Counted from the first letter of the stretch, positions 11,165 to 20,363 are shown. The stretch is DNA of 64,000 nucleotides from Geodermatophilus tzadiensis (GCF_003002915.1 NZ_PVTG01000012.1:62001-126000), one strand, 5' to 3'. Notes: a model not told the origin generated them from the letters alone. Program-made: numbers and translations.

Positions 11165-11773
11165 TCAGCCGGCTGCCGGGCGGAAGAGCCGGTCGAGCCG
11201 GTAGCGGACGACGGCCTGGGCGTCGTCGACGGTGCGCTGCTGCCCCAGCACGCTGCTCACCAGACCGTTCGTGAGCGCGAGCAGGCTGACCACCTCGATC
11301 CGCGGGTCCGCGTCGGCGACCACCCGTCCCTCCTCGACGGCGCGGGCGACGACCCCGGTCAGCCACCGCTCCAGCGCGTCGGGGGCGTACCGGCCGTCGA
11401 CGGCGTCCGCGGGGGTGGTCAGTCCGGCGGCGTAGTACGCCGTCCAGGCGAGCTGGTCGGCGCGGCTGTCGTCGTCCGTGGGCAGGATCGCGCCGAGGAC
11501 CACCTCGAGGACCGCCCGCGGCTCGAGCTCCGTCCCGAGGGCCGCGGCGCGCTCCCGCACCCGCCGGTCGAGGCGCCCGGCCAGCTCGGCGATCCCCGAG
11601 GCCATGAGCGTGCGCTTGTCGGTGAAGTAGTACTGCACCACCCGCAGCGACACCCCGGCCTCCGCGGCCACCTCGCGCATGGACACCGCCTGCAGCCCGC
11701 GGGTGCTCGCGATGCGCAGCAGGGCGGCGGTCAGCTCCCGCCGCCGCTCGTCGTGGTCGACCCGCCGGGGCAC
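11165..11773 (-). CDS. TetR-family transcriptional regulator
   Basis: This 202-residue repressor has an N-terminal helix-turn-helix (MREVAAEAGVSLRVVQYYFT) and a variable ligand-binding domain. The GTG at 11773 is preferred because AGGAGG lies just upstream; a start at 11794 would fall inside the presumed operator. The gene is divergent from an alpha/beta hydrolase gene across a 75-base interval that contains a 15-bp inverted repeat. It probably represses itself and the hydrolase. Ligand unknown. Confidence 0.9.
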   Translation of the reverse strand: MPRRVDHDERRRELTAALLRIASTRGLQAVSMREVAAEAGVSLRVVQYYFTDKRTLMASGIAELAGRLDRRVRERAAALGTELEPRAVLEVVLGAILPTDDDSRADQLAWTAYYAAGLTTPADAVDGRYAPDALERWLTGVVARAVEEGRVVADADPRIEVVSLLALTNGLVSSVLGQQRTVDDAQAVVRYRLDRLFRPAAG

Positions 11774-11786
11774 CGCTCCTCCTCGG

Positions 11787-11825
11787 GGATACACCTGTAC
11801 CCGATCCTGTGGTACGACTGTATCC
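11787..11825. promoter_or_regulatory. Probable TetR operator between tetR and hydrolase genes
   Basis: Half-site GGATACACCTGTACC (11787-11801) and half-site GGTACGACTGTATCC (11811-11825) are inverted copies matching at 12 of 15 positions, separated by nine bases. The right half overlaps a plausible -10 box (TATCCT, 11821-11826) for the hydrolase. Position and symmetry fit a TetR-family operator. Confidence 0.65.
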
Positions 11826-11848
11826 TAACGTCGACCGAGGAGGCAGCC

Positions 11849-12757
11849 GTGGCCGTCCTGACCGCCCGTTCCGGAGACCTGGAGATCGCCTACGAGGTGC
11901 TCGGGGAGCCCGATGGCGAGCCGCTGCTGCTCGTCATGGGCCTGGGTGCGCAGATGGTCGGCTGGCCCGACGGCTTCTGTGCCGAGCTGGTCGCCCGCGG
12001 CTTCCGGGTGGTCCGGTTCGACAACCGCGACGTCGGCCTGTCCACCCACCTCGACGGCCCGGTGCCGGCGCGGGCGTGGTCGCGGGTGCCGGTCGCCTAC
12101 ACGCTGTCGGACATGGCCGCCGACGCCGTCGCCGTGCTGGACGCCGTCGGCTGGCCGTCCGCGCACGTCGTCGGCGCCTCGCTGGGCGGGATGATCGCCC
12201 AGCTGCTCGCCGTCGAGCACCCGGGCCGGGTGCGGTCGCTGACCTCGATCATGTCGAGGCCCGCGCCGCGGATCGGACGGATGCGGGCCCGGACGACGCT
12301 GGCGCTGGTCCGCAGGGCGCGGCGACTCGCGAAGGAGCGGGGCCGGCCGACGACGCCCGAGGCGATGGCCGACTTCCTGCTGGCCATGCAGGAGGTCACC
12401 GGCTCTCCCGGTCACCCCGCCTCCCGCGAGGACCACCTCGAGGTGCTGCGGGTGGCCATGGCCCGCGACGACCAGGGACTGAGCGGGCCGGGGGCCAAGC
12501 GGCAGCAGGCGGCGGAGCGGGTCGCCCGCGACCTGCGCGCCGAGCTGGCCGCCGTCCGGGTGCCGACCCTGGTGGTCCACGGAGACGGTGACGTGGTGAT
12601 CCGGCCGGAGGGCGGCGAGGCCACGGCGGCCGCGGTGCCCGGCGCGCGGCTCGTCGTCCACCCGGGCATGGGCCACGAGCTGCCCCGCGCGCTGTGGCCG
12701 GTGATCGCCGACGACGTCCGCGCCACCGCCGACCTCGCCGCCGCCCGTCGCGCCTGA
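11849..12757 (+). CDS. Alpha/beta-fold hydrolase
   Basis: This 302-residue hydrolase has the nucleophile elbow GASLGG, an acid in VHGDGDVVI and the catalytic histidine in GMGHELP. The oxyanion-side segment LLLVMGLGAQMVGWP and RFDNRDVGLS resemble TAP-like and aclacinomycin-methylesterase-like hydrolases. The GTG at 11849 follows GAGGAGG at 11836-11842. The gene is divergent from tetR and shares its palindrome, so it is probably induced by a compound sensed by TetR and acts on that compound or a relative. Confidence 0.88.
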   Translation: MAVLTARSGDLEIAYEVLGEPDGEPLLLVMGLGAQMVGWPDGFCAELVARGFRVVRFDNRDVGLSTHLDGPVPARAWSRVPVAYTLSDMAADAVAVLDAVGWPSAHVVGASLGGMIAQLLAVEHPGRVRSLTSIMSRPAPRIGRMRARTTLALVRRARRLAKERGRPTTPEAMADFLLAMQEVTGSPGHPASREDHLEVLRVAMARDDQGLSGPGAKRQQAAERVARDLRAELAAVRVPTLVVHGDGDVVIRPEGGEATAAAVPGARLVVHPGMGHELPRALWPVIADDVRATADLAAARRA

Positions 12758-12782
12758 CGGGACGCGCTGGTTGACTCGGCGG

Positions 12783-12953
12783 ATGGTCTCGCCGATCCCG
12801 GAGCCGGAACCCGTCATCGACCCGACCGAGCCGGTGCCCGACGACCCGGGCGAGCTGCTGCCGGACGCCCCGGAGCCCCTGCCGCCCCCGCCGATCGAGC
12901 CGACGCCCGACGACCCCGGCGGGGACCCGGGCGGCGTCCCGGAACCCGCCTGA
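12783..12953 (+). CDS. Small proline- and acid-rich hypothetical protein
   Basis: This would be a 56-residue peptide made almost entirely of Pro, Glu, Asp, Gly and Val, with repeats such as PEPEPV, PDDPG and PPPPIEP. It has no signal peptide or known fold and should be disordered. It follows the hydrolase gene by 25 bases and precedes a large hairpin. Coding is suggested only by the consistent composition; a non-coding origin is possible. Confidence 0.4.
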   Translation: MVSPIPEPEPVIDPTEPVPDDPGELLPDAPEPLPPPPIEPTPDDPGGDPGGVPEPA

Positions 12954-12969
12954 CGGCGGCTCGACGGGG

Positions 12970-13028
12970 GACGGTGTGCGCGGACGTGCAGGTCTTGCCG
13001 CCAGGACTGCACACCGGCGCACACCGTC
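12970..13028. terminator. Large hairpin between convergent transcription units
   Basis: GACGGTGTGCGC (12970-12981) pairs perfectly with GCGCACACCGTC (13017-13028). Inside it, GTGCAGGTC and GACTGCAC form a second near-perfect stem. It sits between the plus-strand hydrolase unit and the end of mntH, so a bidirectional terminator is likely, although there is no U-tract. Confidence 0.6.
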
Positions 13029-13043
13029 GGGCGGGCGCGGCCC

Positions 13044-14336
13044 TCAGAGCACGAAGCCGAGCAGCAGGTGGGCGTTCAGGCCGATGATCAGCGCGGCCAC
13101 CACCGCGCCGACCAGCGTGGTCACCCGCCGGTTGACCCATCCGCCCATCAGGTCGCGGCGGCTGGTCAGCCACAGCAGCGGCACCAGCGCGAACGGGATG
13201 CCGAAGCTGAGCACCACCTGCGACCACACCAGCGCGGTGGTCGGGTCGCCGCCGAGGACCAGCACCGCCAGCGCCGGGGCGAGGGTGATCAGCCGCCGGG
13301 TGAGCACCGGGATGTGCCGCTTGAGGAACCCGGCCATCACCACCTGGCCGGCGTGCGTGCCCACCGACGACGAGGCGAACCCGGAGGCCAGCAGCGCGAC
13401 GGCGAAGGCCAGCGCGGCACCGGTGCCCAGCTGCTGGCCGAGGCCCGCGTGCACGCCCTCCAGCGAGGTCACCTCCTCGGCGCTGCCGGTGAACAGCTGC
13501 GCGGCGATGACCAGCATCGCGGCGTTGACCAGCCCGGCCACGCCCATCGCCAGCAGCACGTCGAGGCGCTGGGCCCGCAGCAGCCGGCGCCGTCCGGCGT
13601 GCGTGCGGCCGGCGGTGACGACGTCGCCGTAGCGGCCCGGGGTGAGCGCGGAGTGCACGTAGATGACGTGCGGCATGACCGTGGCGCCGAGGATGCCGGT
13701 GGCCAGCACCAGGCTCTCCGGGCCCTCAAAGGAGGGCACCATGCCGCCGGCCAGCCCGCCGACGTCGACCCCGGCGCCGAGCAGCGTGTAGGCGAACCCG
13801 GCGCCGATGACCAGCAGCAGCCCGGTGATGACCCGCTCGAAGGGCCGGTGCCCGCGCGACTGCGCCCCCAGCAGCACGAACGCGACGACGGCGGTGATCA
13901 GCCCGCCGATCGGCAGCGGCACCCCGAACAGCAGGTGGAGCGCCACCGCGCCGCCGACGATCTCGGCGAGGTCGGTGGCGATGGCGACCGCCTCGGCCTG
14001 CACCCACAGGCCCCACGTCACCGGGCGGGGCAGCTTCTCGCGGCACAGCGTGGCCAGGTCGCGGCCGGTGGCCAGGCCGAGCTTGGCGGTCAGGCTCTGG
14101 ATGAGCATCGCCATGAGGTTGGCCGCGACGATCACCCACAGCAGCGTGTAGCCGAAGGAGGCGCCGCCGGAGAAGTTGGTGGCGAAGTTGCCGGGGTCGA
14201 CGTAGGCGACCGCGGCGACGAACGCCGGGCCCAGCAGCGGCCAGATCCGCCGCCGTCCGGTCGGGGCGGGCGACGGGCGGGGGGTGCCGACGAGCGTCGT
14301 CGGCAGGACGGCGGCCTCGGTCTTCGACAGGTACAC
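13044..14336 (-). CDS. mntH: NRAMP-family divalent metal transporter MntH
   Basis: This is a proton-coupled Mn2+/Fe2+ importer of 430 residues with about eleven helices. The metal-site motif DPGN is at residues 47-50, and MPHVIYVHS (Met221-His223) supplies the second metal-binding segment. Start is GTG with a weak ribosome-binding site. It lies directly downstream of the sodA gene on the same strand but behind a strong hairpin, and it shares a 48-base upstream sequence with sodA. This suggests coordinated manganese supply and superoxide defence. Confidence 0.95.
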   Translation of the reverse strand: MYLSKTEAAVLPTTLVGTPRPSPAPTGRRRIWPLLGPAFVAAVAYVDPGNFATNFSGGASFGYTLLWVIVAANLMAMLIQSLTAKLGLATGRDLATLCREKLPRPVTWGLWVQAEAVAIATDLAEIVGGAVALHLLFGVPLPIGGLITAVVAFVLLGAQSRGHRPFERVITGLLLVIGAGFAYTLLGAGVDVGGLAGGMVPSFEGPESLVLATGILGATVMPHVIYVHSALTPGRYGDVVTAGRTHAGRRRLLRAQRLDVLLAMGVAGLVNAAMLVIAAQLFTGSAEEVTSLEGVHAGLGQQLGTGAALAFAVALLASGFASSSVGTHAGQVVMAGFLKRHIPVLTRRLITLAPALAVLVLGGDPTTALVWSQVVLSFGIPFALVPLLWLTSRRDLMGGWVNRRVTTLVGAVVAALIIGLNAHLLLGFVL

Positions 14337-14390
14337 GGGGGCCTCACAGGGCGACGCGGCGGGGGACGGGGGAGGGGTTCCGCTCCTGGT

Positions 14391-14438
14391 CTGCCCGCCG
14401 GGGGTGTCACGGTCGGGCCAGGCCGTGGCCCGCGCGGG
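14391..14438 (-). repeat. Shared 48-base upstream element, mntH copy
   Basis: This stretch, 55-102 bases upstream of the mntH start, matches 15168-15215 upstream of sodA at 38 of 48 positions without gaps and in the same orientation. Conserved cores include CTGCCCGCC, GGGGTG and GTGGCCC on the plus strand. It may be a common promoter or regulator site. Confidence 0.55.
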
Positions 14439-14440
14439 CC

Positions 14441-14457
14441 GAGGTGAGCCTGGCCTC
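14441..14457. promoter_or_regulatory. Candidate DtxR/IdeR/MntR-type box upstream of mntH
   Basis: GAGGTGAGCCTGGCCTC matches the AGGTWAGSCTWACCT core of DtxR-family boxes at about 12 of 15 positions and is imperfectly palindromic. It lies about 105 bases upstream of mntH, next to the shared element. A metal-dependent repressor would make sense here, but the match is partial and the DNA is GC-rich. Confidence 0.3.
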
Positions 14458-14500
14458 AGCGGGCCCGGGGCCGCGCACGCCGGCGGCCCCGGGACCCGCT
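14458..14500 (-). terminator. Intrinsic-terminator-like hairpin after sodA
   Basis: AGCGGGCCCGGGGCCGC pairs with GGCGGCCCCGGGACCCGCT across a seven-base loop, forming a very stable stem right at the sodA stop codon. It should separate sodA from mntH transcription. Confidence 0.65.
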
Positions 14501-15129
14501 CAGGCCGCCGGGACGATCAGCCCGGCCGTGGCCGTGCGCGCCGTCGTGAAGCGGGTGGTGACGTCGGCCCAGTTGACGACGTTCCACCACGCGGCGATGT
14601 AGTCGTTCTTCACGTTGCGGTACTGCAGGTAGAACGCGTGCTTCCACATGTCGAGCACCAGCAGCGGCACCAGGCCGACGGCGAGGTTGCCCTGGTGGTC
14701 GTAGAGCTGGCAGATGAGCAGCTTCTGGCCCACCGAGTCCCAGGCCAGGATCGACCAGCCCGAGCCCTGCACGCCGCCGGCGACGGCGGTGAAGTGGGCC
14801 TGGAAGGCCTCGAAGGAGCCGAACTGGTCGTCGATGGCCGCGGCCAGCTCGCCGTCGGGGCGCTCGCCGCCGTCGGGGCTCGTGTTCGGCCAGAACACCG
14901 AGTGGTTGACGTGCCCGCCCAGGTTGAACGCCAGGTTCTTCTCGTGCAGGTTCGCCGTGCCCAGCGCGTCGTTCTCCCGCGCCTCCGCGAGCTTCTCCAG
15001 CGCGGTGTTCGCCCCGGTGACGTAGGTCTGGTGGTGCTTGTCGTGGTGCAGCTGCATGATCTCGCCGGAGATGTGCGGCTCCAGGGCCCCGTAGTCGCAG
15101 GGCAGGTCGGGGAGCACGTACTCGGGCAC
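14500..15129 (-). CDS. sodA: Superoxide dismutase (Mn/Fe family)
   Basis: This 209-residue Fe/Mn superoxide dismutase has the four metal ligands in standard context: His28 in QLHHDKHH, His76 in [10 protein letters not shown], Asp160 and His164 in [11 protein letters not shown]. The GGVQGSGW segment follows the family pattern. It has no signal peptide, so it is cytoplasmic. It is followed by mntH and both genes share an upstream 48-base element, which favours manganese as the metal, though iron cannot be excluded. Confidence 0.96.
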   Translation of the reverse strand: MPEYVLPDLPCDYGALEPHISGEIMQLHHDKHHQTYVTGANTALEKLAEARENDALGTANLHEKNLAFNLGGHVNHSVFWPNTSPDGGERPDGELAAAIDDQFGSFEAFQAHFTAVAGGVQGSGWSILAWDSVGQKLLICQLYDHQGNLAVGLVPLLVLDMWKHAFYLQYRNVKNDYIAAWWNVVNWADVTTRFTTARTATAGLIVPAA

Positions 15130-15167
15130 GGGGTTCCCTCCGTCGGGCCGGCTGGACGCCCGTCGTC

Positions 15168-15215
15168 CTGCCCGCCCGGGGTGACACGGCGGGGCCGACC
15201 GGTGGCCCCCGTGGG
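15168..15215 (-). repeat. Shared 48-base upstream element, sodA copy
   Basis: This stretch, 39-86 bases upstream of the sodA start, is the partner of 14391-14438 (38 of 48 identical, same orientation relative to the gene). The core on the plus strand is CTGCCCGCCCGGGGTGACAC. It occupies the only interval between sodA and the preceding gene, so it should contain the sodA promoter. Confidence 0.55.
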
Positions 15216-15223
15216 CCAGCCCG

Positions 15224-15970
15224 TCAGCCGCCGGGAAGGGCGCGCGCCCGGTCGACCAGGGCGTCGATGCGGCGGGCGTGCGCGCCGCGCCAGTAGACCC
15301 GCCCGCAGTCCGCGCAGCGGGAGAAGTCCGTCGCGGTGCGCCGGGTGCCCGGCTCGAGGGCGGCCTCGACCGCGGCCCGGTCGACAGCGGCCAGCAGCCC
15401 GTTGCACGTGGAACAGCGGGTGAGCGGCGCCAGGGGCGGGCGGAAGCGGTCGAGGACGTCGGCGAGCTGCTCGTCCGGCGTCGCGCCGCGCACCCACGCC
15501 CCGGCCGGCAGCGCGCGGCGCATCAGCAGCCCGCGGTCCTGGGTGAGCAGCACCCGGTCCCCGGCGACGGCGGCCGCGACCAGCTCGGCGTCGTCGGCGT
15601 CCGGGGCGCGGGCCTCCGGCGACCAGGCGGTGTCCAGGCCGAGCAGCCGCATCCGCCGGGCCAGCGCACCGAGCCCGACGTCGAGCAGGAAGCCGCCGGG
15701 TGGCACCGGCTGCGGCCGGGGGACGGGACGGACGGCGACCGTCGCGCCGGCCGGCGGCCGCGCGTCCCGGGGGACGGGGACGCCGTCGACGAGCAGCGCG
15801 CCCACCTCGGTGAGCGGCACCCCAGCGGCCTGCACGAGGTGGCCGACGGTCGCGTCGGGATCGGCCGCGAGCAGCCGCCGGCCGGCCGCGCGGTCGCGGG
15901 CGGGCAGCAGCGGCCGCAGCGCGTCGTCGACCGCGACCGTGACGGCGGCGGCGCCGGGTGTGCGGGCCAC
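15224..15970 (-). CDS. Mut7-C RNase-domain protein with ubiquitin-like N-terminus
   Basis: This 248-residue protein has an N-terminal beta-grasp (Mut7-C ubiquitin) region of about 90 residues and a C-terminal Mut7-C (DUF82, PIN-like) domain. The latter shows [20 protein letters not shown], acidic residues in [11 protein letters not shown] and LLTQDRGL, and a zinc-binding pattern CSTCN...CADCGRVYW. Such domains are predicted RNases; a role in RNA turnover is inferred from the family. The start is GTG. It faces away from the SDR gene. Confidence 0.85.
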   Translation of the reverse strand: MARTPGAAAVTVAVDDALRPLLPARDRAAGRRLLAADPDATVGHLVQAAGVPLTEVGALLVDGVPVPRDARPPAGATVAVRPVPRPQPVPPGGFLLDVGLGALARRMRLLGLDTAWSPEARAPDADDAELVAAAVAGDRVLLTQDRGLLMRRALPAGAWVRGATPDEQLADVLDRFRPPLAPLTRCSTCNGLLAAVDRAAVEAALEPGTRRTATDFSRCADCGRVYWRGAHARRIDALVDRARALPGG

Positions 15971-16063
15971 GGCCGACCCCTACCCGGACGCGGATGGGTC
16001 GGACCCCGCCGCAGCGGGCATGGGTCGGGGACCGGACCGCACCCGCGACCCCAGGGAGTCCCC

Positions 16064-16867
16064 GTGACCCTGCCCACCGACCGCCCCCTCGCCCTCGTCA
16101 CCGGCGCCTCCAGCGGCATCGGCCTGGAGCTGGCCAAGCAGTTCGCCGAGCACGGCTTCGACCTCGTCGTCGCCGCCGAGGACGACGAGCTCGACGCCGC
16201 CGCCGAGACGCTGCGCGCGATGGGCGCGCACGTCTCCCCGGTGCGCGGCGACCTCACCCGCTACGAGGACCGGGAGCTGCTGGTGACCGCCGTCCGCGGG
16301 TCGGGCCGCCCGCTGGCCGCCGCGGCGATCAACGCCGGCGTGGGCGTGGGCGGGGCCTTCGTCGACACCGACCTCGACGCCGAGCTGGGCATCGTGGCGC
16401 TCAACTGCGGGTCGACCGTGCACGTCGCCAAGCGGGTGGCCCAGGACATGGCCGCCCGGGGCGAGGGCCGGATCCTGTTCACCTCGTCGGTGGCCTCGCA
16501 GGCGCCGCAGCCGTTCCAGGCCGTCTACGGCGCGAGCAAGGCGTTCGTGCAGCACCTGGCACTGGCGCTGCGCGAGGAGCTCTCCGACACGGGAGTCAGC
16601 GTCACCGCGCTGCTGCCGGGGCCCACCGACACCGAGTTCTTCGACCGCGGCGACCTCACCGACACCCGGATGGGGGCGACCGACGCCAAGGACGACCCGG
16701 CGCAGGTCGCGCGCCAGGGCTACGAGGGCCTGATGAAGGGCGAGGCGTCGGTGTTCGCCGGGTCGCTGGCCAGCAAGGCGATGGGCCGGCTGTCGGCGGT
16801 GACCCCGGGCAACGTGGCCGCCAAGCTCAACCGGGTGATGACCGAGCCGGGCTCCGCGGACGGCTGA
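16064..16867 (+). CDS. Short-chain dehydrogenase/reductase
   Basis: This 267-residue SDR has the NAD(P)-binding motif LVTGASSGIGLELA, the INAGVGVGG segment (usually NNAG), the catalytic Ser in FTSSVA and the YGASK motif with catalytic Tyr and Lys. The PGPTDTEFF segment after strand six is standard. The GTG at 16064 follows GGGAG. The substrate is unknown. No partner gene is obvious. Confidence 0.9.
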   Translation: MTLPTDRPLALVTGASSGIGLELAKQFAEHGFDLVVAAEDDELDAAAETLRAMGAHVSPVRGDLTRYEDRELLVTAVRGSGRPLAAAAINAGVGVGGAFVDTDLDAELGIVALNCGSTVHVAKRVAQDMAARGEGRILFTSSVASQAPQPFQAVYGASKAFVQHLALALREELSDTGVSVTALLPGPTDTEFFDRGDLTDTRMGATDAKDDPAQVARQGYEGLMKGEASVFAGSLASKAMGRLSAVTPGNVAAKLNRVMTEPGSADG

Positions 16868-16892
16868 GGCGCGGTCGCGGGGACGGCCGCGG

Positions 16893-17177
16893 TCACCGGC
16901 GGGCCGGGGGAGAGGGATCGGCCAGCACCCGGCCGCCCGCGCGCAGCCCGGCGCCGATCAGCCGGCGCAGTGCGACGACGGCGGCCGCGGTGGCGATCGA
17001 GGTCCAGGTCGGCTCGGTGGCCAGGCGCAGCAGCCCGGCGGCCAGGAGCAGGTCGAGCAGCACGCCCAGCGCCAGGGCCGGCCGCCGGGTGGCCACCAGG
17101 GCCAGGGCGCCGGCCACCAGTGCCAGGCCGCTCACGCCGAGGGCGAGGACGCCGGGCAGCGCGCCCAGGCCGGTCAC
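16893..17177 (-). CDS. Small membrane protein following DUF1622 gene
   Basis: This 94-residue protein has three hydrophobic segments (about residues 5-29, 33-52 and 59-78) and a basic C-terminal tail. Its GTG overlaps the DUF1622 gene stop as GTGA, so the two are co-translated. No family was recognised. It is probably an accessory membrane protein of the neighbour. Confidence 0.6.
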   Translation of the reverse strand: MTGLGALPGVLALGVSGLALVAGALALVATRRPALALGVLLDLLLAAGLLRLATEPTWTSIATAAAVVALRRLIGAGLRAGGRVLADPSPPARR

Positions 17178-17572
17178 ACGGTCCGTCCGGGGGACTCCGG
17201 CGCGGCGGGGTCGGGGGTCGCCTCCCGGGCCTCCTCGGCCACCTGCCGCCGCTCCTCGGCGATCTCCTTGGACAGGAAGTAGTTCAGCGCCGTCCGGATC
17301 GCCGCCACCGCGGCCAGCTGGCCGAGCTCGCGGAAGCTGGGCGCCACCGCCGTCCGGAGCACGTCGCCGGCCAGCTGGAACTCCAGGCCGAGCGCGAGGA
17401 ACCGGCCGAGGGTCAGCCGCACCGGGACGAACGCCCGCGACCCGTGGCCGCGCACGCCGACCCAGACGAAGCGGGCGAACGCCCACACCGCCCCGACCAG
17501 GATGACGACGGCCCCGCAGGCCTCGACGACGGTGACCAGGACGCCGACGACCTCGGCGAGCAGCTCCTCCAC
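17174..17572 (-). CDS. DUF1622 family membrane protein
   Basis: This 132-residue protein has helices at about residues 8-35 and 85-105 and the family segment LGRFLALGLEFQLAGDVLRT followed by AIRTALNYFLSKEI. DUF1622 proteins are small inner-membrane proteins of unknown function. The C-terminal 30 residues are charged and rich in Glu and Pro. It is the first gene of a two-gene unit. Confidence 0.85.
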   Translation of the reverse strand: MEELLAEVVGVLVTVVEACGAVVILVGAVWAFARFVWVGVRGHGSRAFVPVRLTLGRFLALGLEFQLAGDVLRTAVAPSFRELGQLAAVAAIRTALNYFLSKEIAEERRQVAEEAREATPDPAAPESPGRTV

Positions 17573-17601
17573 ACCGCCCCCCTACCCGGGCCGGGGCGCG
17601 G

Positions 17602-18300
17602 TCACAGCGGGACGGCGAGGCCCTCCGGCGGCGGCGCGTCCAGGGCGGCCCGGACGTCGGGGCGCCCGGGTGCCAGCCCGGCCCCCGCGAGGACGACGTC
17701 GCGCACCAGCGCGTGCCACCGGCCGACCGCGCGCACCATCCCGTGCCCGCCGGGCAGGGTGAACCGGGCGACCCGCACCCCGGCCCGGTGCGCCCGGACG
17801 GCGAAGTCGGCCGACAGCCGGGCCGGCACCCACCGGTCGCCGCGGCCGTGGGCGAGCACGACGGTGCGCCCGCGCAGGTGGTCGACCGGCTCACCGGGGG
17901 GCGTCCACGGGGCCAGCCCGCACACCGCCGCGACCGAGGGGTCGTCGCCGGCGCGCAGCACCGCACGCCCGCCCATCGAGTGCCCGACCAGCACGACCGG
18001 GACGTCGCCGTGCCGCTCGCGGACCCGGTCGAGCGCCCAGCGGACGTCGGCGTGCGCGTCGGCGGCCGCGCCGTTCCAGCCCGCCACCCGGTAGCGCACC
18101 AGGTAGGTGTCCACCCCGCGCCCGGCCCCGGCCCGCGACACCGCCTCCTGGATGGCGCGCATCCGGATCAGCGACAGCGCCCGCTCCCGCGGCGGCTCCA
18201 CGCTGGCGACGGTGCCGCCGTGGGCGAAGACGGCCACCGCGCGGGTGGGGACGGTGGCCGCGGTGTGGTCGAGGGCCGGGACCCGGGCGGCGGTCGTCAA
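17602..18300 (-). CDS. Alpha/beta-fold hydrolase (dienelactone-hydrolase-like)
   Basis: This 232-residue hydrolase has the elbow LVGHSMGGRAVLRA, acid in LAHGRGDRWVP and histidine in LPGGHGMVRA. The start is a TTG overlapping the stop of the small upstream gene (TTGA), which fits translational coupling; no better in-frame start exists before the first strand. Substrate unknown. Confidence 0.82.
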   Translation of the reverse strand: MTTAARVPALDHTAATVPTRAVAVFAHGGTVASVEPPRERALSLIRMRAIQEAVSRAGAGRGVDTYLVRYRVAGWNGAAADAHADVRWALDRVRERHGDVPVVLVGHSMGGRAVLRAGDDPSVAAVCGLAPWTPPGEPVDHLRGRTVVLAHGRGDRWVPARLSADFAVRAHRAGVRVARFTLPGGHGMVRAVGRWHALVRDVVLAGAGLAPGRPDVRAALDAPPPEGLAVPL

Positions 18301-18491
18301 CGGCGGCCGCGCAGCCGGGCACGCGCCCGGTCGCCCAGGTCACCGGCCTGCAGCAGGGCCCGGCTCACCGGGTTCGGCCCGCGGCGCCGCTCCAGCGCCA
18401 GCCCGGCGCGGCGCAGCACCCCGGTGGCCAGCGGCACCAGCACGGTCACGATCAGCCAGACCCGCAGCCGGCGGGTGAGGAAGAGCCACAT
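18297..18491 (-). CDS. Small basic membrane protein
   Basis: This 64-residue protein has one N-terminal helix (WLIVTVLVPLATGVL) followed by an arginine-rich tail ending in RARLRGRR. It overlaps the next hydrolase gene by four bases. No family was recognised; many actinobacteria encode similar short proteins. Confidence 0.6.
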   Translation of the reverse strand: MWLFLTRRLRVWLIVTVLVPLATGVLRRAGLALERRRGPNPVSRALLQAGDLGDRARARLRGRR

Positions 18492-18534
18492 GGTCGGGGC
18501 GTGTGCCCGGGGCCGGGCCGGTGCAACCGCCGGG

Positions 18535-19557
18535 TCAGTCGGGGTCGGGCGCCAGCCGGACGACCATCTTCCCGGTGTTGGCCCCCTTCAGGAGGTCGAG
18601 GAAGGCGGGGACGGCGTTCTCCAGCCCCTCGTAGACGGTCTCCCGGACGACGAGCTCCCCGGACCGGACCCACCCCGACACCGCCTCGGTGAACTCCCCC
18701 TGCAGGTCGGTGTGGTCGCTGACGAGCAGCCCGGTGACGGCCAGCCGCTTCGCTATCAGCAGCGAGCTGAAGTTCCGCGGCCCGGGCACCGTCTCGGTCG
18801 CGTTGTAGGACGAGATGGCGCCGCAGATGGTCGTCCGGCCGTGCAGGTGCATCGCCCCGAGGGCGGCGTCGAGGTGCTCGCCGCCGACGTTGTCGAAGAA
18901 CACGTCGATGCCGTCGGGTGCGGCCTGCGCGAGCAGGTCGCGCACCGGCCCGTCGTGGTAGTCGAACGCCGCGGTGAAGCCGATGTCGCGCAGCCAGGCC
19001 ACCTTCTCCGGGGTGCCGGCACTGCCGATCACGGCGGAGGCGCCGCGCAGCTTCGCGAACTGGCCCACCGCGCTGCCCACCGCCCCGGCCGCTCCCGACA
19101 CGAAGACGGCGTCGCCCGCGCGGAAGGCGGCCACCCGGAACAGCCCGGCGTACGCGGTCAGGCCCGGCATGCCGAGGACGCCGAGGGAGTAGGTGAGCGG
19201 CAGGTCCTCGGTGGCCGGCAGCTGCCGGACGTGCCGGGCGTCGAGGACGGCGACGTCGCGCCAGGCGGCGTCGGTGAGCACCAGCGCGCCCTCGGGGACG
19301 TCGGGAGAGCGGGACTCGACCACCCGACCGACGGCACCGCCCTTCATCACCTCGCCGACCTCCCACGGCGCGGCGTAGGAGGGCCCGAGCCGCATCCGCC
19401 CGCGCATGTAGGGGTCCACCGACATGGCCACCATGCGCACCACCACCTGGCCCTCGGCCGGGTCGGGGTGCTCGACCTCGACCAGCGCGAAGTCGTCGGG
19501 GGTCGGCTCGCCGTGGGGCCGGGCGGCGAGGTGCCACTCGCGGGCGGGGATCGGCAC
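18535..19557 (-). CDS. NADP-dependent oxidoreductase, MDR family (prostaglandin/leukotriene reductase-like)
   Basis: This 340-residue zinc-independent medium-chain reductase has the cofactor-binding segment [19 protein letters not shown], the preceding [11 protein letters not shown], and [14 protein letters not shown]. These are characteristic of the YfmJ/CurA/PTGR group that reduces double bonds of alpha,beta-unsaturated carbonyls. Such enzymes often detoxify reactive aldehydes and ketones. It is divergent from msrA across a 100-base interval with a perfect palindrome. Confidence 0.92.
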   Translation of the reverse strand: MPIPAREWHLAARPHGEPTPDDFALVEVEHPDPAEGQVVVRMVAMSVDPYMRGRMRLGPSYAAPWEVGEVMKGGAVGRVVESRSPDVPEGALVLTDAAWRDVAVLDARHVRQLPATEDLPLTYSLGVLGMPGLTAYAGLFRVAAFRAGDAVFVSGAAGAVGSAVGQFAKLRGASAVIGSAGTPEKVAWLRDIGFTAAFDYHDGPVRDLLAQAAPDGIDVFFDNVGGEHLDAALGAMHLHGRTTICGAISSYNATETVPGPRNFSSLLIAKRLAVTGLLVSDHTDLQGEFTEAVSGWVRSGELVVRETVYEGLENAVPAFLDLLKGANTGKMVVRLAPDPD

Positions 19558-19620
19558 GGGACGCCTCCTGGGGGCTCGGGTCGGGGTCCGCGGCCGATCC
19601 TGCCGCCGCCGGGTCGATCG

Positions 19621-19652
19621 CGCGCCACCGGGTGGCGCGGCCGTCCTACGCT
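19621..19652 (+). promoter_or_regulatory. Palindrome next to the msrA -10 box
   Basis: CGCGCCACC and GGTGGCGCG form a perfect 9-bp inverted repeat with a one-base centre at 19621-19639. TACGCT at 19647-19652 is a good -10 box six bases before the msrA ATG, implying a leaderless mRNA. The palindrome covers the -35 region, so a repressor or activator binding there could control msrA. Confidence 0.5.
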
Positions 19653-19658
19653 CGGATC

Positions 19659-20312
<654 letters not shown>

Positions 20313-20316
20313 GGAA

Positions 20317-20361
20317 GGACCACCCCTCCCCCTCGCGGGCACGGCGAGGGGGAGGGCGGTC
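20317..20361. terminator. Bidirectional hairpin terminator
   Basis: CCCTCCCCCTCGC and GCGAGGGGGAGGG form a long stem around a GGGCACG loop between the convergent msrA and GGDEF-EAL genes. Confidence 0.7.
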
Positions 20362-20363
20362 GC

